Made by a program: the position numbers and the translations under genes
In this document: in pieces, positions 1 to 11,319 of the stretch
Position numbering within the stretch: the first letter of the stretch is position 1
Layout: each line of letters starts with the position of its first letter
The notes under the pieces: model-generated
Told to the model about the DNA's origin: nothing
Database searches by the model: none
The model's input: the letters and a program-made list of their open reading frames with translations, nothing else
Assembly: GCA_015680905.1 (NCBI GenBank)
Contig: CM027381.1
Coordinates: forward strand, 19,321,501-19,385,500
Source of the DNA: Coptis chinensis
Lineage: Eukaryota > Streptophyta > Magnoliopsida > Ranunculales > Ranunculaceae
Direction of reading: 5' to 3'
DNA length: 64,000 bases

Positions 1-1
1 C

Positions 2-617
2 ATGGTGCTATGGGTCGATAATATGCATGTCTACACCTATGAGTCTTTGCACGAGGCTTATGGGGCGGCATTTTCCCAGATTGAGGACCAAGGGGACTAT
101 AACGCGTTGCCCTTGGTAGCCCCGGTCCATGAACATAGGAACTGTTATGTTTTGGATAATGCTAAACATTTTAGGGAATGGCGTTTTTCTTCCGCGGAAT
201 GACGCCACTTGCAGCGTTTTCCTTGCTTTTTAGCCAATGGACGCCGGGTTCTATGACCTTCCCAGACTTTGATGTCTAGTTTAGCACGAGCCTATATACT
301 ATGAGGCATAAGTACCTTCTTATGCCTGTTCTAATTTCACGATTATGCTATGTTTTTTTCCCTGTTTTTTTTGTACACGCGTTTCACGGATTGGATTAAG
401 GTAGACACGCGCGACCCACCAATAGTATTATCCGATCTTTCCGCAATGACTTGGCATGGGTGGCGGATACAACCTCACCAGGTTGCACCCTACACCCCAT
501 CAGACCAAGTGGCACTTAATAGGTTAGCAACCATAGATGATAAATGGCGTGAAGCCTGGCAAATTATCATAGCATGGCAGATCGCTGAAAAGAACCTCAC
601 TTCTTCATAGAAGTAGA
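2..617 (+). pseudogene. Element A ORFb (second extra ORF after pol), 3' part
   Basis: This is the C-terminal part of the second extra ORF that Athila-like elements here carry between integrase and the 3' LTR. It aligns with ORFb of B (10058-10977) and E (38960-39870): shared short motifs are IEDQG/VEDQG, EWRFSS, APYTPSDQV and REAWQIIIAWQ. The reading is broken: residues 1-66 are open from base 2, then frames shift, and the C-terminal third is open again at 350-610. The frame ends at an acidic tail, as in the other copies. The start lies left of the window. Function is unknown; proteins in this position are often called env-like, but I see no signal peptide or clear membrane anchor. Homology to the other copies is certain; function is not assigned. 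Confidence 0.75.
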
Positions 618-847
618 GGATGACGAAGATGACGAATAACAACGGGAGTGGAGGTAAGTTTTAGTTTCTGTTAGTGTCTGCTTATGTCCCAAGCAATTTA
701 ATTATGTTAACCCCATAATGGGTGGAACTCTTATAGAGTTGCGTCAGTTTTTATTTCCTATATTAGTACGTTCTAACATTGTTTTGCAGATGTTTCTGAA
801 TTTCACGCGCTTCAATGGTATTTTTCTTACCCTCTTTAATTACAATG

Positions 848-885
848 CTTTGAGGACAAAGCATGCTTCTTGTTTGGGGGGGGCA
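848..885 (+). promoter_or_regulatory. Internal PPT-like block of element A
   Basis: TTTGAGGACAAAGCATG is followed by TGTTTGGGGGGGGC. The same two-part block (GAGGACAA then TTTGGGGG) is found at the true PPT 1.6 kb downstream and after ORFb in B (11187-11220) and E (42000-42040). A role as a secondary PPT is inference. Confidence 0.5.
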
Positions 886-1260
886 TAGAATCACGTGTAA
901 TTAAGACATCTGTTAGGATATAGATATATATAATATGCATTTGTTTTCGAGTTAAAATTTCAAAAATTTAAAAATATAAATAAATAAGTTTATGCTATAC
1001 ACTTAGGAATATTGGTATTGTTTTCTTTCTCCATGCTCTTAACAATCTAGAAGTCTCACATAGTTGTTGCAGATCGTAATAATTGTTAGAAACTTAGGTT
1101 AATAATGTAGGTAATAATCTTTGCATCTATCTATAAATATATTACATTGAGTATCTATGATTGTTAGCAGTAAGTTTTCAAATCTAGGCTAGAGTACTTA
1201 TTCTACAAATCCTGTGGAGAATATAGCCTAAAGCTTTATATGAAATAAACATTTGAGAAA

Positions 1261-1407
1261 TGACACAAGGGAGAAGTAAAACCGGATAGAGAAATCACAC
1301 GCCCACTTGCTTGATCACTAAACCATATCCTAAGTGAGAATTTAGGCCGCTCTTTGGATCGATATAGCCAGAAATTCAAACCTATGAATTATTTTCCGCT
1401 AGTCACC
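1261..1407 (+). promoter_or_regulatory. Conserved noncoding block, copy in A
   Basis: Includes TTGATCACTA, GAATTTAGGCC, TTTGGATCGATATAGCCAG and TTTTCCGCTAGTCACC. Matching blocks lie at 11646-11800 (B), 42417-42570 (E), 47511-47660 (C, minus) and 59168-59320 (D, minus), although flanking sequence differs strongly. Function unknown. Confidence 0.6.
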
Positions 1408-2318
1408 ACTCGAGCCCGTTTCTTTAGCCTTCCATACACCACAATTCCTTTACCCCGTTACAAAACAAAACAAAAAAAAAAAAAAAAAGAATAAATCAAC
1501 CTACCCAATTTAGAATAAGTCCGAGAATAGAATGAGTGAAGAAAGAAGAAGAGAAAACCTGCGGTAAACAAAAATTGTTACTTGCTTCAAAAATAAAGAA
1601 AAGAAGTTTCCATCCAAAGAAAAGAAAAATAGAAATAAAATAAAAAAAAACTCCAAAAAAAAAGAATAGAAAAAGGAGTCAAAAGCCAAAGAAAAGAAAA
1701 AGAAAAATATGGCTAAGGATGGAAACAAAGTATAGAAGCAAAAGAAAATAACAAGGTTTTTCTAAGTTACATAATACCTAAGACTCTATTATCTCAGACT
1801 TGTCCTTTTTGAATATCCATTTCCTTCCTTCTTAAACCATCTCCTAATCCCCGTAACACCTAATAAAGACCTCTAGCTCAATTAGGAATAGGTTAGTGTG
1901 ATAGTAAGTGGCAGATGTGTTTGATTGACCCCGCTTCCTTGTTGTCATTGAGATTGTAAGGTAAAGTGTGCCCACCGCATTAATCGGAGTAGCTTAAACT
2001 TGAGTGCAAAAATCAGAGTGTTGTTTTTTTGACTATTATTGTGAGAACCTATTTAAGGACGCTTATTCGAAGTTCTAAAACAAACCCGCTAACATTTGAT
2101 AGTACTACTCATTGTATATATGTTTATTGTAGATGATCGATTATTATGCATATATTAACTTAGGGTTTTGATTGGTTATTCTTATATAATTGCTAGAGAG
2201 ATGTATAGATAGTTGAGCATGAATAAGGAAACAATAGTTTTATTTTCTTAGTCGTTGTAGTATAGATGAAGTTTGTGAGTACCTTCATCGAAAAACTCTC
2301 CACGAGGCTATAACTCGC

Positions 2319-2339
2319 CCACTAGGGAATTCCTAGTGG
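2319..2339 (+). promoter_or_regulatory. Pre-PPT hairpin of element A
   Basis: Arms CCACTAGGGA and TTCCTAGTGG pair almost completely. The structure lies about 120 bp before the PPT and recurs in B, C, D and E. A second short stem, TTGCAT/ATGCAA, follows at 2352-2370. Confidence 0.55.
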
Positions 2340-2475
2340 TTTAAGGCCTTGTTGCATATGGTCAATGCAATCGCGACTCAAAGTAAACGAGATTAGGTAG
2401 AACTCCATTTTTGGTCACTTATTCTAATTTCTCATCTTTGCTTGAGGACAAGCAAAATGTTTGTTTGGGGTGGTT

Positions 2476-3852
2476 TGATAAGAGCCCAAAACTGTAGTTT
2501 TAACCCCTTAATAATCATACTTGTTAGACCAATTATGTGAATAATAAGTAAGAGTTAACACCGACACGCTGCTTTTATGCATTTCAGGTTTCAAAGTCCA
2601 TTATGTGCAGAAATGTACCACTTTAGCGAGATAAAGGAGCAAAAGTCAACAGAACTTCCGAAAGCCGTATCTTTGGACTCAGACCTCGGAATTGGGCATA
2701 CTTTATGTCAAAACGACCGGCTCGGAAAGAGCTTTGTAATGGTCCAAGCCTTGACCCAATCAGAGGAGCAGAAGTGGACGAAAAGTCTGTGGAAGTCAAC
2801 TGCAGCTGAAGAGGCCTTTTTGGACTGAAAGAATTGGGTTTTGGGCCTGATTCTCTGGCCCAACCCATGGCTCCAAGCCCATGCACGAATTTTGATCTGG
2901 ATGTATAAAACAAAAGCTTAAGTCTTTGTTAATGGTAGATAGTTAGGTTAGAAGATAAATTAGATTAGTTAGCCTCCATTAAACCTTAGTTCTAGATCTA
3001 GTTTTTATATTAAAGTAATTAGTTTTATTCTTGTTTTAAATTTAGTATTGAATGATTGTTCTCCCTTGAATTAGATAATAAATTAGTTGTTCTTGATTCA
3101 ATTTCGATTTGTCAATTACAATTCTAGATCTAATTTCAATTCATGTCCTTAGTTCAATTTAGTCATTAAATTAGATTTCATTATTGTTTAATTAAATAAA
3201 TTTCAATGCTTTATATTATGTTTAGTTTTAATATAAATGGAAATGATTAGGAATGATTCAAGGCTAAACCTCCATTAGAGGGGGTTGTGAAGCCTTGATG
3301 AAAGCTTGATTCGATTATCGTGAGAAGTCGCCGATTTTCTATTCCACTCTAGAAATGATTAGTTCACCATGAGAATGGGTTTAATTGTTCACATGCTAGT
3401 TATGAATTGGTAGAAATGCCATGTATAATTAGGGATTAGGAATAACCAATTGTTCGCTGAAGCAGTTCAATTCGATTACGATTATTGTCGTTAGTGGATT
3501 AAGTTGAGTTAAGGTGGAATCAATCCCCTCTAACTCCTTATCATAGAATCAACGAGCATTCCCTTTAGTTGAATCGATAAGCGACTAGTTGCATCTTGTG
3601 GGTAGTTGCATCGTAGTATAATTCCCTTCGTAAAACTCTCATAGACTTAAAAACGACTAGTTAGATTAGAAAACATCCATGCTAGAGCACTAGGAGTGGA
3701 ACGAACTCTATCTACTCCCCTATATCTCAATTGGTTGAGAGTAGAATAAATTCTTTGATAAACAAGAGAGCATCAAGTAAAAAGTTTAGTTTACTTACGT
3801 TTTGGATTCATAGTTCATTTCGTAGGTAGACTATTCATTTTATAGTTTATCA
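2476..3852 (+). repeat. 3' LTR of element A
   Basis: A 1377-bp LTR starting TGATAAGAGCCC directly after the PPT and ending GTTTATCA. The next base begins protease-coding sequence (CCAGCCGACTTC) that matches the uninterrupted protease of E at 31810, so A sits inside the protease gene of B. A TATA-like ATGTATAAAA lies at 2901-2910. The first 100 bp closely match the LTRs of B and E; the middle and end differ, so this is a sister subfamily. The left half of A and its 5' LTR are outside the window. Confidence 0.85.
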
Positions 3853-5860
3853 CCAGCCGACTTCGTTATCCTCAACACATAAGTCGCTAACGACTCTGTT
3901 CCTATCATTTTAGGGTGTCCTTTCTTGGCAACTGCCAACGCGCTCATAAACTGCCGCAATGGTTTGATGTTCATGTCCTTTGGCCATCTTTCTGTTAAGG
4001 TAAATATTTTTAAAATGATGTAATAGTTACCTAACACGATTATCGATGGAGAAGTTAGCATGATCGAGAGCGTAGCTCAAGATTATTTCAACAACACATT
4101 TCCAGAGAATCAGATGCACCAATTCCGTTCCTTCATAAGTTTTGACTTCGATGATGACTCCTACTTAGAGGAAGTCAATGCCCTTTTCGAGTATACTCCT
4201 ATCTTAGATCCTTCTGTAGCTCCATCTTCCGAGTTTGAAGACCTCTTACCTAAACAAGTCTTCACTACTTAAGACGAGGACCCTCCGAAAGCCTTTTTAC
4301 CCATTCCTCCCAGCTCTGTGCTTAAACCTTTTCATGTTGAGTTGAAATATATCCAACTTGATCCGGATGGTAGTCATATGGTGATCATATCTTCTCGTTA
4401 TCTGCTGATGAAGAGGCACGTTTGATTAGGGTGATTAGGGAACATCGTTCTGCGATTAGTTGGTCCCTAGACGATATTAATGGGATTGACCCTAGTGTAT
4501 GCACACATCACATACATTTGGAGAATAATGCGAAGACTTCACGTGAACCTCAGCATCGCTTGAACCCTACCATGAAAGAGGTGGTCAGGGAAGAAGTCTT
4601 ATGGTTACTCGATGTGGGTATTATATATGCCATCTCCAATAGCGAATGGGTAAGTCCCATTCATGTAGTTCCTAAGAAATCAGGGGTTACCATTGTTCGT
4701 AATGCTAGTGGTGAATATATTTCCACGCGAGTTCCTATGAAGTCGCCATGACACGAAATGATCACTTTCCTTTACCTTTTATAGATCATATGCTCGAATG
4801 TCTAGCTGGTCATGCATATTATTGTTTTTTAGATGGCTACTCTAGCTATTTTTAGATCATTATTGATCATGATGACCAAGACAAGACTACCTTCACATGT
4901 CCTTTTGGAACATATGCTTATAAACGGATGCATTTTGGCTTCTGTAATGCTCCTGGTACCTTCCAGCGGTGTATGCTTCATATCTTTAGTGACACGGTGG
5001 AGCGCTTTATGGAAGTTTTCATGAATGATTTTTCTATTTATGGAAACTCTTTCAGTGACTGCCTGTCTAACCTTTCTAAGGTGTTGACACGGTGTGAGAA
5101 AAAGAATCTGGTTTTAAATTGGGAGAAATGTCATTTTATGGTAAAGAAAGGAATAGTTCTTGGTCATATTGTATCTAGTGATGGCATAGAAGTAGATAAG
5201 GCCAAATTAGAATAAATAGCGTCTCTACCTATACCACGGACTATCCGTGACATTAGAGCCTTTTTAGGCCATCCAGGTTTCTATAGGCATTTTATCAAGG
5301 ATTTTTCTAAATTAGCTAGGTCTTTAACTAATTTGCTTTTAAAAGATGAAATATTTGATTTCAATTATAACTGCAAATAGGCTTTTGAAATATTAAAAGC
5401 CGCTTTAATATCTGTACTGATTATACAGCCTCCCGATTGGTCTAAACCTTTCGAACTTATGTGTGATGCTAGGGATTGTGATGTTGGTGCTATGCTAGGC
5501 CAGAAACTAGATGATAAGTCCACCGTTATTTATTATGTTAGTAAGACGTTAAACGATGCTCAAAGAAATTATACTACTACGGGAAAAGAATTTTTAGCTG
5601 TGGTTTATGCTTTAGATAAGTTCCATCTTTATTTGGTTGGTTAAAAGACCTTAGTGTATATGGACCATGCAGCTCTTAGGTACCTTCTCACCAAGAAGGA
5701 TGCTAAACAGAGATTGATATGATGGATCCTTCTTCTGCAAGAGTCTACTCTAGAAATTAAAGATAAACGAGGGGTCGAAAATGTAGTTGCCGACCACTTA
5801 TCTAGACTAACAAATGACAGTGATAGTGACACTGAGTCCATACCTGATTCTTTTCCTGAT
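3853..5860 (+). pseudogene. pol: Element B pol: protease end, reverse transcriptase, RNase H
   Basis: Decayed Ty3/gypsy polymerase. It begins in the C-terminal protease region (ILG then PFLATANALI) because A interrupts the gene here. A spacer follows (4060-4272, motif FENQMHQ-like PENQMHQ), then the reverse transcriptase with PIHVVPKKSG at about 4655, TCPFGTYAYKRM at about 4890 and the catalytic loop at 5021-5029. The loop reads M-N-D-F instead of M-D-D-F, so the first catalytic aspartate is lost. RNase H follows at about 5450-5820 with CDARD, the TDH-like motif changed to [10 protein letters not shown], and VADHLSR. At least six stops or frameshifts break the frame. Reverse transcription could not be supplied by this copy. 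Confidence 0.85.
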
Positions 5861-7169
5861 GAACATCTTTATTCTATTTTTTCTACATCTTGGTATGTCG
5901 ACATTGTGAATTTTTTAGCTTCTAATATTATTCCTGATGTTTGGTAAAAAATAGAACGTAAGAAATTTTTGGCCATAGTTAAGTCATACTACTAGGACTA
6001 GACCTACCTTTTTAAGTATTGTGCGGATCAGATTATTCGTCATTGTATTCCCCAGTGAGAATATAATAAAGTTTTATCCTTCTGCCATGAGAAAGAGTGT
6101 GGTGGCCATTTTAGTCGTATGAAAACAGCAGCTAAAGTTTGTCAATGTGGTTTTTATTTGCCTACTCTTTTTAAAGATGCCCAAGTACATTGCAAGACGT
6201 GTGTTTGTTGCTAACAACTTGGGCGTATTACTAAACGTAATATGATGCCTTTAAATCCTATTATGGTAGTAGAAATTTTTGATGTATGGGGCATTGATTT
6301 CATGGGTCATTTTCCTATTTCTAACAACTTTATTTATATTCTTGTTACCGTAGACTACTTTTCCAAATGGATAGAGGTTATGGCTTACCGTAGCAATGAC
6401 CACAAGACAGTTGTGTTTTTTGTTAAGGAATACATTTTCTACAATTTTGGCATCCTTAAAGCCATCATCAATGATGGTGGAACTCATTTTTTCAATATAG
6501 TTGTTGCGTCCTTAGTTAGGAAATATGGAGTTACCCATAAGGTGGCAACTCCTTATCATCCGCAAACTAGTGGCCAAGTAGAAGTTTCTAATAGGAAAAT
6601 TAAAAAAATATTAGAAACGACTCTAAATCTTGATAGGAAAGATTGGTCTAAGCATCTAACAGATGCCTTATGGGCATATAGGATGACTTTTAAAACTCTT
6701 ATAGGAATGCCGCTCTTTAGACTTCACTTGCATGTGGAATTGCAGCACCATGCTATGTGGGCTATAAAAAGCCTTAACTTAAATATTGATGAGGCGGGTA
6801 TCAAGCGCAAATTACAATTAAATGAGCTAGCTTGGAGAACTCCGTAGCGATTCTTATGATCTCACGAAGGATTATAAAGCTAACATGAAATGTGTTCATG
6901 ATAGACATATTTTGTGTAAAGAGTTTGTAGTTGGTCAAAAGGTTTTGCTTTACAACTCACGTTTGCACATTTTCCCGGGGAAATTAAAAACTCGTTGGTC
7001 TGGTCCTTTTCTGGTTACTAAAGTCACCCCTCACGGGGCAATCACCTTGGTAAATCCCAAGGACAACAGTACCTTTCAAGATAATGGCCAACGATTAAAA
7101 CATTTTCACAAGTTAATGTCCCCAGATGTAGAGAATGTCCTATTACATGATCCTGTCTATGAAGACTAA
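5861..7169 (+). pseudogene. pol: Element B integrase
   Basis: Integrase part of B pol. A HHCC-type zinc region spans about 6000-6230 (CHEKECGGH, then CKTCVCC with stops). The catalytic core is open from 6242, with GIDFMG at about 6290 and INDGGTHF at about 6470. The third acidic residue sits in [10 protein letters not shown] (lysine codon at 6596-6598) where element E has [10 protein letters not shown], so the DDE triad reads DDK. A GPF-type C-terminal domain follows ([11 protein letters not shown] at about 6990). A frameshift near 6840 separates core and C-terminus. The frame ends at TAA 7167-7169 (VYED). Inactive copy. Confidence 0.88.
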
Positions 7170-8104
7170 CCTTTGAGGTTTGGTGTACTTTCTTTCATTT
7201 TCATATATTGGTAAGTGCACCATTAAGGTAATCGGGCCCTCCCTTTGGAGTGTGTAGCTGTAAGTACCGGATCTTAAGTCCACAGTTAACGTAATTCATG
7301 CTTTCCACTCTTGCATATTTTCTTGTTTTTGAATCATGTGTCTCTATGGAGTGATTTATGTCTTTATTGTTATTGTCAAAAAAAACACCTTATAAATATT
7401 AGTGTCACTAGTCTCGGGAATCTGACTGTAAAAGACCTCACGTTTAAAACAAATTTTCTAAACCTTATTTTCAAAAATTTGTTTGGGGGTGGGGTGTTGG
7501 TCTTTCCCTTTCTTAATTGCTCAACTTCCTATTCTTGTTGTTTATGTCGTTTAGTCGTAATTTGATTCGGGTTGACACTATCTATAAATTTAGATTTCTT
7601 TTGATCACATAACTTATGTCATTCACGTGCTTCGAGGTATTTTCCATCTTCTTATATGTCAACCTTGGTTAGATTTGAGTTTGATACAAATAATTGGATT
7701 GCATTTTCTATGCTGATCATTTTCATAGCTCATTCGTAAATATCAGACCATTAACAAATCGAGGATTTCAATTTTAAGATATACGAGGCATGGGACAGGA
7801 TGGGTATTATCTGTTTTGTTTTGGGCTTGGGCCCGAAAGCTAAAAAAACCCTACCAGGTCACGTGTGTGGCACGTGACCCCCTATTTAAATAAAAAAACC
7901 CACACGTTTTTTTTTTTTTTTTTGCCTCCATTACTAAACACCTACTGACCTTGAAAAACCTTGAGCACACACGCCCTTTGACAAAGACCAATCAAAGCGC
8001 ACCCGCGCCCTTACTTCTACACATTTGCCCCCCAAATTTGAACCGATTCATTTTCATTCATAACACACCTTCACCATCACCAAAAATTTCAATTCCAGAT
8101 CGTC
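7170..8104 (+). other. Element B region between integrase and ORFa
   Basis: Noncoding. Two donor-like GTAAGT sites follow the pol stop at 7211-7216 and 7260-7265, embedded in a block conserved in E (36792-36846) and recognisable in C and D. A TTTGTTTGGGGGTGGGG tract lies at 7478-7496. A T-run is at 7907-7923. Two GC-rich leader motifs, GAGCACACACGCCC (7963-7976) and AAGCGCACCCGCGCCC (7995-8010), precede the ORFa start. Element E has lost bases equivalent to about 7655-8323. Confidence 0.6.
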
Positions 8105-9274
8105 ATGAATCCTAAAACCCCAAAAATCCTTCCCGAACAAATTTTTATCAGTGCTTAGTTTACACAGTTTTTTGATACAGAAATGCGCATTAAAAAGTGG
8201 GATGGGTTATGGTATTCGACTGAGGATTTTTACTATCCAGATTTGGTCTTGTGTTTTTACAAGAACAAGAACGTTGAAGGTAATAGGATTTTTGTGGATT
8301 TGGATGATGGTCGGAGGGAATTAACTAGAGGGAGGTTGGCTGAGATAACTGACATTGAGGAAAGAAATGTTGTAATCACAATGCAGCAATCTCAGTTTGG
8401 GGGTATAAGAGTGCTGATGATAGAGACAGTCTTGGAAGGACATTACAATGCGGGTTCACATTATGTTCATCAGTTGTCTCTGAGGAGGAACCAGCTGGCT
8501 GTGGCTCAGTGGGTTGGCTGGAACGTCATTGCCACCACGAAAGCCAGTGACATCAGTTTGAATTGTCTGCACATTCTATGGACCCTGTAGAACAGAAGGT
8601 ATGGGTTTTGTTTGCTTGAGTTTATGATTAATGAGATTATCGAAGTTGGTGGTACTACCACTGCTTTCCTTGTTTTGATAACGAAGATAATATTATTGTG
8701 GGGATGTGTGCCTGGTTTGGGTAAGGCTAAGTTAAAGGTGCATGAGAATGCACGGATTTATAGAGAGCGTGTTCAGAAAGATTGGAATATGCCTGAGGTG
8801 TTGACTGCTAAAATGGAGTCGGAGGAGGAGGACGATACTGCCAGTTTTGATGTAGGAGCTTTGGAGTTGGCCACTACTGATAGAGCCCATTTCTCCTTAC
8901 TTCATCGGGGCCTACGAACTCTCCATACTCAGTATGAGACGATTCGAACAGGCCAACGTTCCCTTGATGACCTCTGTGACTCCCTTCAGACTAGGCAGGG
9001 TACCATTATCAGTAACCAAGTTAAGCTGCAGTAGAATATTCAGTTGCTCAATGATAGTCACCAGGATATCTAGGATAACATGGAGAATCTCGCTCTGAAT
9101 AATAAGGAGCGTTGTGAAGCCATGGATGTTTTAATGGAGCAACAACGCACATTTCAAGAAGAAGTTCTATGATGCCTACCATCTCACGATGGTTCTTCAT
9201 CTTCTGGCTTTGGAAGGCATGAGCGTTGTAGACGTAGGACGGATGGTTCTGGACCTTCCTCAGCGCGTGGCTAG
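8105..9274 (+). pseudogene. Element B ORFa (first extra ORF after pol)
   Basis: One continuous frame of 390 codons from ATG 8105 to TAG 9272-9274, broken by about five in-frame stops (for example near 8153, 8588, 9032 and 9071) but no frameshift. The N-terminal domain (about residues 1-165) ends in RRNQLAVAQWVGWNV. A hydrophobic stretch near residues 175-200 follows (TAFLVLITKIILLWG), then an acidic EEEDD segment, a probable coiled coil (LHRGLRTLHTQYETI to the end) and a basic C-terminus (RCRRRTD). It aligns with ORFa1 and ORFa2 of C and the truncated ORFa of E. It resembles, from memory, the ATHILA ORF-1 / plant-transposon protein families found at this position. Function unknown; env-like is only a positional label. 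Confidence 0.75.
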
Positions 9275-10057
9275 TTCATTTGTATTATTTTAAAGATATT
9301 TCCATATTTTAGTTTATTTTTATTCCCAGTTGTAGTTAAGTAGTTAATATTGAATTCTATGTTTGTTTATTATTTAAATTTAAAGTTGGTTTAATTTTCG
9401 GCATTTGCTATGTTGTTTATCGTGAATCCCACCCTTCCAACTTGTTTAGGGGTTGCATTATTTATTTAGCAATGTGTTTAATCATATCCATGGATTTTAT
9501 CTTTTTCGAAATATTATTGCCTGCTTGATAAACTGTCGGTTGTATGCGCACTATGCTAATAGGAAATAGCTAAAATTAGATACTCTCGGTTTGTGCAACC
9601 TTAAGATTTCGAAATTGGATGATTGCTATTTTTAATTCTAGCTGAAAAGCTATCGGTTTGAATTCAAGGTTGCATCTCGTCTGTTTCTATTTTTGGTTTT
9701 AGAAAAATTTTCTTTTTCCATCATCTTGCTGTCACAAGTTGGGCAACTTGCGGAACTTAGATTAAGAAACTTGTGTGATATAAATACGTTGGTTGCTCTA
9801 CACTTCACATTGCACCACTATTTTCCATCACACAAAAATTAATCAAAGGGTGCACGCCCCCTATTTTCAATAATACAGAGCGTGCCCGCCCTCTATGTCC
9901 AGTATTGCAGAATTGTTCTTCTGTCAGAGAGAGCACACCCGCCCTTTAACAAAGGCTATTCCAAGCACGCACGCGCCCTCACCTCAACATACCACTAGTT
10001 CTTTTTTCTGGGGTTTTCTGCACTCACTTCAAGGAGTCCAGTACTGTAATTGTTGAT
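9275..10057 (+). other. Element B spacer between ORFa and ORFb
   Basis: Noncoding. It contains a weakened G-tract (CTTGTTTAGGGGTTGCATT at about 9440-9458; E has the intact TTTGGGGGTGG form). Four GC-rich leader motifs follow: 9850-9860, 9877-9891 (AGAGCGTGCCCGCCC), 9931-9944 (GAGCACACCCGCCC) and 9963-9978 (AAGCACGCACGCGCCC). All lie within 210 bp of the ORFb start. Confidence 0.6.
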
Positions 10058-10977
10058 ATAAAATATCCTCAAATCATACCGGAGTATTCCTTTAACGAAT
10101 TGCTCGAGAGTGACACATATGGATACTAGTTCCGCGACAGGATTGTTCAGTCAGGATGGCAGAATCTACTGGTAAGTGCCAATGACTCTTATTCTCCTAA
10201 ACTTATTGCTTATTTCTATGATCATTGTAAGTTCTTTTATCAACCGGATGGGGAACAAGTGTTCTATGTCACAATTGATGATATAACAATGGATTTTAGC
10301 AAGTTTTTGGTAGCCTTTTCGCTGTTGGGATGTATATGTCAGCTCCCTGAAACTCATGGGGCTATATGTCTGATAATATATACCTCTATAACTATGCATA
10401 TTTCCAAGAGACTTATGGGGTGGGGGTTTTTCGTGTAGAGGACCAAGGGCATCTTAATGTAGCCCTTGGTAGCCTGTCCCTTAACGATGTAGGCACTATC
10501 ATGTTTTTTATCATGTTGAATATCTTAGGGGAATGGCGGTTTTCTTCTGCGAATAATGCCGTCGGTGACGTCTTTCTTGCTTTAGCTGAGGGACATATGC
10601 TATATGACATTCCCCAGACCTTATTGTCCAGTTTAGCACGAGCCCATAGTATGAAGCATAAGTACCTTCTTATGTCTGTCTTGGTTTGCCACATCATGGT
10701 ATGTTTCTTTCCTGATTTCGCATTCCGCTACACAGATTGGGTTTGGGTTGATATTATGAGACCCACCAATTGCATTATACGATCTTTTCGGGCTATGACT
10801 TGGCCGAGATAGAGGCTACAACCTCATTGGGTTGCCCCTTCCACCCCATCAAACCGAGTAACACTTAACAGGTTAGCAAGGGTTGATGATACATGGCGTA
10901 AGGCCTGGCAGATTATCATAGCTTGGTAGGATGCAAAGGAACCTCACTTTTTTATAAAAGAGGAGGACAACGCTTAA
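10058..10977 (+). pseudogene. Element B ORFb
   Basis: Second extra ORF, about 305 codons. The start codon is lost: E has ATG at 38960 and B has ATA at the equivalent 10058. The N-terminus (YPQIIPEYSFNELLES) matches E and the C copy (HPKIILEQSFQALLDS). The best open part is 10366-10812, with VEDQGHLNVALGSLS, EWRFSSANNAVGDVFLALAEG and RYTDWV. It ends in an acidic tail at TAA 10975-10977. Several stops and a frameshift near 10320-10370. No recognised domain. It is preserved in four elements of this window, so it was probably functional in the family. Confidence 0.75.
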
Positions 10978-11253
10978 ATGCTGGATATGAGATATGTTTT
11001 ACTTTCTGTTTGTGTTTGCTTATGACCCAAGCAATTTAATTCTTGTTATCCTCATAACGGGTGGAACTTAAAGAGAGTTGCGTCTGTTTTTATTTATCTA
11101 TATTAGTATGTTCTAAATTTGTTTTGCAGGTGCTCTACAATTTTCACGCGTTTCCATGGTATTTTCTATCCTTTTTATTTCTATACTTTGAGGACAAAAC
11201 ATGTTTATGTTTGGGGGTGGCATAGAAACACGCATAATTTAAGGCACCTATTA

Positions 11254-11255
<2 letters not shown>

Positions 11256-11315
<60 letters not shown>
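11256..11315. repeat. (AT)n microsatellite
   Basis: About 30 AT units. The homologous position holds only a few units in A (near 922-931) and about nine in E (42073-42091). Confidence 0.95.

Positions 11316-11319
<4 letters not shown>

Larger units (their letters stand above)
618..2475 (+). other. Element A 3' noncoding region with PPT
   Basis: No credible ORF. The region contains, in order: an acceptor-like TTGTTTTGCAG at about 778-788; a PPT-like GAGGACAAAGC plus G-run block at 850-885; a conserved block at 1261-1407 shared with all other elements; a purine-rich stretch at 1440-1745; a hairpin at 2319-2339 and a second stem at 2352-2370; and the true PPT TTTGGGGTGG just before the LTR. The same order recurs in B and E. 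Confidence 0.7.

Noticed and set aside
1510..1728. Minus-strand frame rich in F and L
   Set aside because: Antisense of the purine-rich tract in the 3' noncoding region; composition artefact.
2623..2913. 96-codon minus frame and 83-codon plus frame in LTR A
   Set aside because: Within an LTR and not conserved in the B or E LTR.
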